Assembly (NCBI GenBank): GCA_036521995.1
Contig: DATDGR010000052.1
Location: 1-45,072, forward strand
DNA: 45,072 nt
DNA from: Gp13-AA77 sp036521995
GTDB taxonomy: Bacteria; Acidobacteriota; Terriglobia; UBA7540
Reading direction: 5' to 3'
Part shown: one piece after another, positions 25,134-32,474 of the stretch
Position numbering within the stretch: position 1 is the first letter of the stretch
How the letters are laid out: each line of letters opens with the position of its first letter
Made by a program: the position numbers and the translations under genes
The notes under the pieces: model-generated
Database searches by the model: none
Told to the model about the DNA's origin: nothing
Seen by the model: only the letters and a program-made list of their open reading frames with translations

Positions 25134-26801
25134 CTACGCGAACGCTCCCCGCTGCATTTCGTCCGCGATATGGTCGCAGGCCCGCATGGCGAGAGTCATG
25201 ATGGTGAGGGTCGGATTCTTCTCGGTCGAATTTACGAACGAAGCCGCGTCAACGACGAAGAGGTTCTTGACGTCGTGGCTGGCGTGCCAGGGGTCGAGCA
25301 CGCTGGACTTCGGGTCATTGCCCATGCGAGCCGTGCCCGCCTCGTGAATGCTCCAGCCAGGAGGCAACGGCGTGGTGCGTTCTTCCAGAATCTCCGCTCC
25401 GGCCGCCTTCATCATCTCGCGCTGCGTCTCGATCATATCCTTGGCCATGGCGAGTTCGTTGGGTCCCCACTCGATGTTGAACTTCAGCACCGGAATGCCC
25501 CAGGCATCGCACACTTGGGAGTCGATCTCCACAAAATTGTCGTAGCGGGGCGGAACTTCGCCGAATGAACCGATCCCGATGGTGGCGGCGTAGTTCTTCT
25601 TCACCTCTTCCTTGAACTTGGTGCCGAAGCCTGGAAGCTTGCGGGCAAAGCCGGGAAATTCCTCGCTGCCGCCTCCGCCTTCGAAGCCATAGCCGCGGAT
25701 GAAGTTAGGCGACTTGTCTTTGAGGTTGCGGAAGCGCGGGATGTAGATCCCAGTGCCGTCGGGCCGGGCGTCGTCGGCGAAAGAGCGGCGGCCGCGAAGC
25801 ATCGGCATTACGCCCAGGATGTCGCCGGCCATGATCTGCTCGCAGAAGTAATGCCCGAGCGCTCCGCTCGAATTGCCGAGGCCGTTCGGATGCTCGGAGC
25901 TGCGCGAGTTGAGCAGGATGCGCGTCGATTCCAGCGATCCGGCGCCGAGCACGATCACCTTGCCGAAGGCCTCTTCCGTCTGGCGCGTTTCGCGGTCGAC
26001 AAAGAGCACGCTCTTGGCGTGTCCCTTCGCGTCCGTGAGCACCTGCCAGGCCACCGCGTTCGGACGCACGGTCAGGTTGCCGGTCTTTTGGGCGATCGGC
26101 AGCAGCACGGCACTGGAACTGAACGACGCTCCCACGTTGCACACCCGGTCGCAGTGCCCGCAATAGTGGCACGGCGCGCGGCCGTTGACCGGCTCGGTGG
26201 CCGTAGCCGTGCGCCCCTGAATGACGGGGCGGTCCGGGAAGCTGCTCGCCATGGCCTTGTGGAACAGCGCCTCCGGGCAACTGAATGGAACCGGCTTCAA
26301 GAAGTAGCTGTCAGGGTTGTTCTCCAGGTGGTCGGCGTGGCCGGCCACACAGACCATCTTCTCCGTACGTGTGTAGTAAGGCTCCACGTCTTCGTAGCTG
26401 ATCGGCCAGTTCTCACCGAAGCCGTCGTAGCTCGCCGCCTTAAAATCCCGCGGGCTGAAGCGCAGCGACACCAGTCCCCAGTGCAGCGTCTTGCCGCCCA
26501 GGCAACGCGCCCGGACCCAGACATACGGCTTGCCGGTGTAAGGGTGCTCGAGCTCGTTGACGAAGTGGGGCTTGTTCCAGGCGTTGGCGGCATAGTTGTA
26601 TTTGGCCCGCTCCAGGGGCCGGATGCGACCCCGGAAAGGAAACTCGTAGGGTTTGGCGTGATGGTGAAAGCCGGTCGCCTGGTCGAGCGCCGGCCCGGCC
26701 TCCAGCATCAGGACCTTGAGACCCTTCAGGCAAAGCTCGGTGGCGGCCATCCCTCCAGCGGCCCCGGAACCCACAACAACGGCGTCATAAGTGGTCGGCA
26801 T
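25134..26801 (-). CDS. GMC family FAD-dependent oxidoreductase
   Basis: 555 residues from ATG 26799-26801 (GAGG 10 bases upstream; a TTG six codons earlier is possible). FAD-binding VVVGSGAAGGMAATEL at the N-terminus, then WVRARCLGGKTLHWGLVSLR, a Cys cluster CHYCGHCDRVCNVGA as found in the gluconate-dehydrogenase-type branch, and the C-terminal block with active-site His in WSIHEAGTARMG, DAASFVNSTEKNPTLTIMTL and ACDHIADEM. The branch oxidises sugar acids or polyols, passing electrons to a cytochrome or quinone. No Tat or Sec signal is visible and no cytochrome subunit is adjacent. Substrate unknown. Confidence 0.9.
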   Translation of the reverse strand: MPTTYDAVVVGSGAAGGMAATELCLKGLKVLMLEAGPALDQATGFHHHAKPYEFPFRGRIRPLERAKYNYAANAWNKPHFVNELEHPYTGKPYVWVRARCLGGKTLHWGLVSLRFSPRDFKAASYDGFGENWPISYEDVEPYYTRTEKMVCVAGHADHLENNPDSYFLKPVPFSCPEALFHKAMASSFPDRPVIQGRTATATEPVNGRAPCHYCGHCDRVCNVGASFSSSAVLLPIAQKTGNLTVRPNAVAWQVLTDAKGHAKSVLFVDRETRQTEEAFGKVIVLGAGSLESTRILLNSRSSEHPNGLGNSSGALGHYFCEQIMAGDILGVMPMLRGRRSFADDARPDGTGIYIPRFRNLKDKSPNFIRGYGFEGGGGSEEFPGFARKLPGFGTKFKEEVKKNYAATIGIGSFGEVPPRYDNFVEIDSQVCDAWGIPVLKFNIEWGPNELAMAKDMIETQREMMKAAGAEILEERTTPLPPGWSIHEAGTARMGNDPKSSVLDPWHASHDVKNLFVVDAASFVNSTEKNPTLTIMTLAMRACDHIADEMQRGAFA

Positions 26802-27211
26802 CGAAAGAGCACCTCGCAAGGGAGTGACCAGCGACGCAGAAAAAGTGACGAGCAGTCGATCGAGCGCTTCGTCGTGTCACGGCGTCCTCTTCACCGGCCG
26901 CTGTTCTTTTCACGAATCGGATCACCCACCATTGTTGCAATTCGCGGTCAATCGTTACAAGCCCTGAGATTTTGGTTTGGACGCCGTATCATCAGCTCGT
27001 CCGTCTTGCAGACCACCAGAAAACCCGACGGACGTCGGCCGTTTGCGGCCGTTCCGTACCACCGAATGACGGCCTGGACGGACGCTACGCTGGCTCAATT
27101 GAAGGTGAGCGATCACTTCAAGCAGGCATTTCCATTTTCGCTCCCGATTTACGCCGATCAGTAGACGCCCAATGGCCTCAGTCCGATCCTCTCCGTTGCG
27201 ATTTTTCCTGT
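26802..27211. other. Intergenic region without a recognised gene
   Basis: About 410 bases between the GMC start and the TPR gene stop. Short open frames on both strands have no ribosome binding site and give low-complexity products. No repeat or hairpin stands out. Confidence 0.5.
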
Positions 27212-30172
27212 TCACGGTTGGCTCAAGCTGCTGATTTTCAGCGGACCGCTGACGGCGACTTGGTCGACAGCGCTTTTTTCGAGTTCCACGCCGGCAACCT
27301 TCAACTTCAAAATCTTAGGAAGGTAGAACCCGGCCACCATAAAGGCAAGGGACCCAAAACTCATGAGGGAGTATGCCTCGATATTCATGCCGCCAGCGCC
27401 GCGAGGTATCTTCCAGTAGAAGGCGAGCTGGGTGAAGACAAACAAGAAGGCGGAGAAGACGACTACAATGAAGGAGCCCGCCTCCGAAAACCGCTCTGGC
27501 GACGAGGTCTTGATTCTATTTTCAAGTTTTCCCACGGCGATCCTGGCCTTCTGATGGTCCGGATCATTCGCCACAGAGTCCCTGAAGTTTCGCAAGGCAT
27601 CCTGGAAGCTACCCTGCCCCGCGCTCTTCGACGCCTGGTAAAGCTGTATTCTCGCGTAGCCCAGCGAGTAATAAATGGCGGCTAATTCTACTTTGCTAAA
27701 TACCTTGGATGCTTCTCCCGACTTGGATTTTTGAACGGCGAGCTCGAATCGATTCACCGCCTCCTGGAGCAGATCCTCGTCGCCGTCCTCACCCAAGTTG
27801 GTATAGACCTGACCGAGGCCGACCAGCGATTCCACGTGGTCAGGCGCGACTTGAATGACCTTCTTGTACTCTTCCATGGCCTTATAGTTTTGCCCAAGTT
27901 TCAAATAGGCTTCGGCCAAGTTGCTTCTGGTTCCCAGGTTGTCGGGGTCAAACCGACGCGCGTCGGTGAAATAACGCACCGCCTTCGCAAAGTCCTCCCT
28001 TTTCATGTACAAAACTCCCAATCCATTGAGAACCTCGGCGAACTCACGGTTCTGTTCGTGAGCTTGCAAAAGGGTCTTTTCCGCCCGGTCATAGTCCTCC
28101 CGTTGCAAGTAGAGCTGCCCTAACTGGAGGCACGAGACTATATCTTGCGGCGATTGATCGAGGCGGGCCTTCAAGGCGGCCTCTGCTCTCTTATAATAGT
28201 TTCGGGCTTCCCACCATAGGCCGGTGCGCGCGCCGCTGTCCTCATCGCGCTGCGCTAGCTTTAGATTGCCCAATCCCATGAGGATGCCCGGATGCCCCGG
28301 ATTTATGGTCAGGCCTTCCTGGTAGACCTCTTCAGACTTGCCGAGCTCCCGGAGGTTTTCGTGCAAGGCGGCTCCGTAGTGCCAAAAGAAATCAGCATCT
28401 CTGTTTGCCTTGAAGGCCTGCTTCGCTCTTTCGTAGGCCTCACGGGCGAGATTCCATTTCTGCCGGGCTAGCTTATAATTGCCCTCCTTGCTGCGAGCAT
28501 CTGCCACGTTGTGATAGCCGTAGGCGAAGTCCGGGTCAATTCGGGTGGAATGTTCATATTTCTCGATACCTTCCTCGCGCCGGCCTAAACCGACCAGCGC
28601 ATTGCCCCAGATGAGATAGGTGTTGGTCCACTGGGGATCAATGCGTTGCGCCTCCTCGCACTTGTCGATGGCCTCCTGATAGAGCTTCTGGTTAACCAGC
28701 CCGGCAGCCCAGTTGAGGCAGGGATACACAGAGTCCTTCTTGGTGGCGATGGCTTGCTCAAACTTGTCGAAGGCCTGACCGTAGTCTTGCTGGCTCAAAA
28801 GCAGAATGCCCCAATTGTTATAAGCATCGCCCAGAATAGATTCCATTTGCTTCGAGCTAGACGCTCGCGGAGCCGCCCCCTTGATGACTCTGTCGAGCTT
28901 CTCGAGCGCTTCCTGATATTTCGGCACCGTGCTCAAGAAATATCCCCAGGAATTGTACGCGGCCAGGTATTCGGGTTTGCGGGCGATAGCTCCCTCGGCT
29001 TTCTTGATCGCCGGATCGCGTTCTTCCGTTTTGAGCTTATCCAAGGCAAGAACCCACCTGGAATAGTCAACCGCTGTGGGATCGTAGGTCATGGCCTCAA
29101 GGTATTTTGAACAAGCCTCCGGATATTGACCCTGGTCATAAAGCGCATTTCCCCAGTAGGCGTAGGCATTGGGGCTCGTGGGGTTAAGGTTGATGGCGTC
29201 GCGGTATTTTTCTATACTCTCCCCATAGCGCTTCAGTGCTGACAGGGCGTTACCCCAATAGTTATAAGCGTCCACGAACTCAGGCTTTCGCTTAATGTGT
29301 AGGTCCGCCTCGGCAACGGCCACCTGTTGATCTTTGGCTCCGTCCAGGACTGCGACCCAGTTCGCATAATCAACCACCGTTGGGTCGTGTTTCATGGCTT
29401 CCAGGTAGTTCACCCTCGCCTCAGCGAACCTCTTGGTCTCAAAGAGAGCATTGCCCCATTCGGCATACGCCCCGGCATAATTCCTCTTGATCTCCGTGGC
29501 GCGACGAAATGCTTTGGCCGCTTCGCCGTATTCCTTGAGTTTGGCCAGGGCCAATCCCCAGTTGTAAAAGTAAGTGGCGTCGGCTTTAAGGTCGGCGGCT
29601 CGCTTGAATTGTCCGGCCGCCTCGGAATATCTCCTCTTTTCGACAAAAACTCGGCCCAATCCATTGAACGCTGCGGCGCTTTCCGGATTCGTCTTAACCG
29701 CCTCGCGGTACTTCTCTGCCGCCTCCTCGTATTTCTTGAGACCCAATAACGTGTCGCCCCATCCGTTGAAGGCGGTCCCATAGTCTGCGTTAGGAAGCTT
29801 GGTGGCTTTCTCGTAGTTTTGAGTCGCTTCCTCGTATCGCTTCAGGCGAAAAAGAGCGTTGCCGCAGTAGATGTATGCCACAGCATATTGAGGATCGATT
29901 CTTATAGCCTCTTGGTATCTCTTCAGAGCTTCTGGGTCATTCTTAAGGCGGGCAAACATGGCGCCCCAGTTTCGGTAATCAGCGGCTCTCAAAGTCGCGA
30001 GTGATTCCGCCGTCTCGTATTGTTGGGTTGCTTTGAGCCAGTTCTCCTCCGGCGAGTCGCCCTTCTCGGCGCGTTCGACGAGCGATTCAGCCCGCTCCAC
30101 GTGGCTCCGGCTCTCGGCTTCACGAGCCGCCTTTTGGTCTGTTTCGATCTTTTGATTGGGTTCCGGGGACAT
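27212..30172 (-). CDS. Large TPR-repeat protein with C-terminal membrane tail
   Basis: 986 residues. After a charged, helical start (QKIETDQKAAREAESRSHVE) come roughly twenty TPR units, many with a near-identical core such as AYNYWGNALSALKRYGESIE and KYRDAINLNPTSPNAYAYWG. Near residue 890 there are two hydrophobic segments (GSFIVVVFSAFLFVFTQLAF; YSLMSFGSLAFMVAGFYLP) and a short basic/hydrophobic tail. So most of the protein is an N-terminal cytoplasmic solenoid held at the membrane by its end. TPR arrays bind partner proteins; which ones is unknown. The gene appears less G+C-rich than its neighbours and stands alone, consistent with acquisition. Confidence 0.85.
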   Translation of the reverse strand: MSPEPNQKIETDQKAAREAESRSHVERAESLVERAEKGDSPEENWLKATQQYETAESLATLRAADYRNWGAMFARLKNDPEALKRYQEAIRIDPQYAVAYIYCGNALFRLKRYEEATQNYEKATKLPNADYGTAFNGWGDTLLGLKKYEEAAEKYREAVKTNPESAAAFNGLGRVFVEKRRYSEAAGQFKRAADLKADATYFYNWGLALAKLKEYGEAAKAFRRATEIKRNYAGAYAEWGNALFETKRFAEARVNYLEAMKHDPTVVDYANWVAVLDGAKDQQVAVAEADLHIKRKPEFVDAYNYWGNALSALKRYGESIEKYRDAINLNPTSPNAYAYWGNALYDQGQYPEACSKYLEAMTYDPTAVDYSRWVLALDKLKTEERDPAIKKAEGAIARKPEYLAAYNSWGYFLSTVPKYQEALEKLDRVIKGAAPRASSSKQMESILGDAYNNWGILLLSQQDYGQAFDKFEQAIATKKDSVYPCLNWAAGLVNQKLYQEAIDKCEEAQRIDPQWTNTYLIWGNALVGLGRREEGIEKYEHSTRIDPDFAYGYHNVADARSKEGNYKLARQKWNLAREAYERAKQAFKANRDADFFWHYGAALHENLRELGKSEEVYQEGLTINPGHPGILMGLGNLKLAQRDEDSGARTGLWWEARNYYKRAEAALKARLDQSPQDIVSCLQLGQLYLQREDYDRAEKTLLQAHEQNREFAEVLNGLGVLYMKREDFAKAVRYFTDARRFDPDNLGTRSNLAEAYLKLGQNYKAMEEYKKVIQVAPDHVESLVGLGQVYTNLGEDGDEDLLQEAVNRFELAVQKSKSGEASKVFSKVELAAIYYSLGYARIQLYQASKSAGQGSFQDALRNFRDSVANDPDHQKARIAVGKLENRIKTSSPERFSEAGSFIVVVFSAFLFVFTQLAFYWKIPRGAGGMNIEAYSLMSFGSLAFMVAGFYLPKILKLKVAGVELEKSAVDQVAVSGPLKISSLSQP

Positions 30173-30436
30173 TTTTGCGACCCGTCCGATAGCGGTCTTG
30201 CGGCCCTAAACAAAACGGATAGACATTGGCACAGCAACGTCTGGCGTGTCAAGCAGCTAGCGCTGATTATCGGTAAGGGTGACGCGGTTGAGCCGCTATC
30301 GCTTAGGGTCAACCAGGTGCGGTTGTGGCTGTGCGGTTTGCGTTCAGATTAGGTGCCCGCCCGATAGTACCCATCCTTAACTTGTAATAAGTTCGACCCT
30401 TTGATAACCTACTGGTAGCTAACTCGTGAGATATAT
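30173..30436. other. Intergenic region upstream of the transposase remnant
   Basis: Holds the leader of the TPR gene and a short plus-strand open frame (VKQLALIIGKGDAVEPLSLR) too short and too weak to assign. No clear IS end is visible before the transposase. Confidence 0.4.
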
Positions 30437-30450
30437 GGCCTCAGGAGGCC
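30437..30450 (+). promoter_or_regulatory. Palindrome that includes the transposase ribosome binding site
   Basis: GGCCTCAGGAGGCC is a six-pair perfect palindrome around AG. Its right half contains AGGAGG (30443-30448), six bases before ATG 30455, so the hairpin would hide the ribosome binding site. Confidence 0.55.
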
Positions 30451-30454
30451 AGGA

Positions 30455-30997
30455 ATGTCATTACCCAAGCCGTTTCCCGAAGGATCACTCGAAAAACTAA
30501 GGGCGGCCTTGAAGGACGCCCGCACCAAGGCGGAGTTCCAGCGCGTGCAGTGCCTCTGGCTGCGGGCGGCTCTCGGCCTCTCGGGCGCGCAGGTGGCCAC
30601 CGCCATCGGATGGCATCCTGCGGCCGTGGCGAGACTCCAGGCCGATTACCTCCGCCAGGGCGACGCGGTGCTGGCTGGAGCGGGGCGCGGGGGCCGCCGG
30701 CGTGAGAACCTGACCCGGCGGGCCGAGCAGGAGTTGCTGCGGAAGTTGCGCGCCGAGGCCGCGCCGAGCGAGGTCATCAGCTCAGCCGCGGTCCACGTCG
30801 CCTACGAGAAAGCGGTAGGCCACCCGGTGGGGTCCTCGACCGTTCTCCGGATGTTGCACCGGCATGGTTGGACGCGCCACGCCCTGGTCGCTATGTCGGC
30901 GCATTCGGGTTCACGGAGGAACGCCGAGGGCGACGCCCCCAAGCCTCGACGCGGGCCTCTGTATCAGTTGCGGCCCGACGCCGAAGATGCGCCTTGA
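30455..30997 (+). pseudogene. IS630-type transposase N-terminal remnant
   Basis: 180 residues, of which about the first 140 are family-like: LRAALKDARTKAEFQRVQCL, LSGAQVATAIGWHPAAVARL (helix-turn-helix), the RRRENLTRRAEQELLRKL linker and VGSSTVLRMLHRHGW at the end of the second winged helix. In intact IS630 proteins this is followed by PRPRHP-like sequence and the DDE catalytic domain; here that is lost after about 30870 and replaced by Arg/Pro-rich out-of-frame sequence. It could still be expressed as a DNA-binding protein. Strong ribosome binding site, but hidden in a palindrome. Confidence 0.75.
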
Positions 30998-31014
30998 GCT
31001 CCAGCTGCTCGATT

Positions 31015-31243
31015 CTAAGTCAAATCGAGAGCCACTCTCAGCGCAAGGGTTCATTTCCGTGAGTTTCGTTCCCTTCAGCGATCCCACATAGTCGGTAAGA
31101 TCGGACTTGCGCAGGCTCACCAGATTGTCGCACATGATCCAGCTCGAATGCTTGAGGCCCTCGTCAGGACCGACGGCGACCTGGGTGGATAGCCCCGCAC
31201 CGCTGCTAAAAACCGGAGCGCAAATCACAGTGGAAAAACGGGA
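31015..31243 (-). pseudogene. MazF/PemK toxin remnant, frameshifted
   Basis: On the minus strand SRFSTVICAPVFSSGAG, LSTQVAVGPDEGLKHSSW, IMCDNLVSLRKSDLTDYVGS and LKGTKLTEMN follow the last two thirds of MazF/PemK-type endoribonuclease toxins (the CAPV strand, the T-x-V...GLK block, the CD...KS-L...G-L block). After EMN the frame breaks at about 31048; shifting by one base gives LALRVALDLT and a TAG stop at 31017-31015, the usual C-terminus. The N-terminal third, with the RNA-binding start, cannot be found in any frame, and no antitoxin gene is seen. Confidence 0.7.
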
Positions 31244-31703
31244 GACCCGGCCGCATGATGGGCAAACGCCACGGGATCACCTTGCCCTCGACGCGTCGAC
31301 GAATGCGCCTGGATCCGCGCGGACCGACTCCGAACCAATTCATTTCGCTTATAACGCATTCCCGGAAACGCAAGCGTTACTCTAGCCTTATGATGGCAAG
31401 AGTTGTTGAGCTATAGCTGTTTGATCGCAATCGTCGGCCGGCAGGCCGATGGAAACGCGGTCCATTCCTGAGCTGGACCACTCGGGAAGAGATAGCCCTC
31501 CGGCGCTCGGTTTATAACCGTATGATAGCAAGCAATCTGATTTTATAACCGTCTGATCGCCATTAAAACACCTGTTTTATCCCGTTTTGATCAATTCTGT
31601 GCAACTCTGATACACTTTTACTGAGTGCTGGCTCTTGACTCACCTAAAAGGGCTAGTATTTTTTGGGGCATATCAGGCGTAGCCCAGGCTTGGTCGCATC
31701 TTA
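31244..31703. other. Gene-free A+T-rich stretch with short repeats
   Basis: No supported gene. From 31380 the DNA is clearly richer in A+T than its surroundings and contains several TGATNGCAA-like words (31388, 31409, 31520, 31551) and the paired repeat at 31511-31562. Upstream flank of the decayed toxin. Confidence 0.5.
31511..31562. repeat. Paired 21-bp near-repeat
   Basis: TTTATAACCGTATGATAGCAA at 31511-31531 returns at 31542-31562 with three changes, a spacing of 31 bases (three helical turns). The phasing suggests a protein binding site or iteron-like element. Confidence 0.6.
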
Positions 31704-32474
31704 TTATTGCTGAATCACTTCCGTGCCGGCGGGCGGCGTAAACTCAAACAATGACGGCGGTATGAGCGCGTTGCGCGTAATGCGCTCGAAGGTGAAGCTC
31801 ATGCTGGTCTCGTCCGGGTAGGTGATCACCAGGCGGCGAATGTCAAACGCGGGGGTAAGTTCTACCAGCACATCATGATATTCCTGCTCGTAGCCCTGCT
31901 TCGGATAGGCGCGCAGCACGTAGTCGCCGGCGTCGGCGGGGACCTCGGTCCCCGCCAGTTCGACCTTGGAGAAGGCGCGGCGCAGGCTCAGGTGCGAAAC
32001 CAGAAGCTCCAGCGGCACGCGCACGTCATCGCTGGACTTCAGCGGGGTGCGGGTAAGTTGTTTCTCAGCAGGCACATAGAGCAACACGCTCCTTCCGTCG
32101 GAAACGAAGAGCTTCTCCTCCGGCTTCTGATACTCCCACCGCATCTTTCCCCCGTGTTGCAAGTACACCTCACCGGATTCCACCCGCGTGCGGCCCCAGG
32201 CTGAGGATTCCTGAGTGAAAGCAGCCTTGAGGGTGCGCACGTTGTGGTAGCTCGACTCGAACTGCTGCACGAGGCCGCTGACCGACAGCGCTCCCCCTGT
32301 GGTTGCCCCCGAGCTGGCCCCGGCGTCGGCCCTGGGGTCGGCCTCAGGTTCGGCAAGATCTGCCTGGCAGAACGTAGTGAGACCCGCCAGCAGCGCGCAG
32401 GCAGCCAGGGTCCGCAAGGCTAAGAGGGCGCGGCGCTTAATGTTTCTCAGGTGTAGCCGATGTCGTGTTTGCAC
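31704..32474 (-). CDS. lolA: LolA-like outer membrane lipoprotein carrier
   Basis: 256 residues from GTG 32474-32472 with GGAG eight bases upstream. LolA carries lipoproteins across the periplasm. A signal peptide (LAACALLAGLTTFCQA) precedes an Ala/Gly/Thr-rich linker, then the family core: VRTLKAAFTQESSAWGRTRV, GEVYLQHGGKMRWEYQKPE, LFVSDGRSVLLYVPAEKQL and the C-terminal ITYPDETSMSFTFERITRN then FEFTPPAGTEVIQ. The first 38 bases overlap the end of the membrane TPR gene, so translation is coupled. The N-terminus is longer and more polar than in typical LolA. Confidence 0.85.
   Translation of the reverse strand: MQTRHRLHLRNIKRRALLALRTLAACALLAGLTTFCQADLAEPEADPRADAGASSGATTGGALSVSGLVQQFESSYHNVRTLKAAFTQESSAWGRTRVESGEVYLQHGGKMRWEYQKPEEKLFVSDGRSVLLYVPAEKQLTRTPLKSSDDVRVPLELLVSHLSLRRAFSKVELAGTEVPADAGDYVLRAYPKQGYEQEYHDVLVELTPAFDIRRLVITYPDETSMSFTFERITRNALIPPSLFEFTPPAGTEVIQQ

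Noticed and set aside
25851..27164. 437-residue plus-strand frame antisense to the GMC gene
   Set aside because: Mirror frame of a clear GMC oxidoreductase; Arg/His-rich product with no recognisable motif.
30262..30351. Plus-strand peptide LALIIGKGDAVEPLSLRV, faintly integrase-like
   Set aside because: Too short, without the catalytic Arg/His/Tyr of tyrosine recombinases; similarity may be chance.
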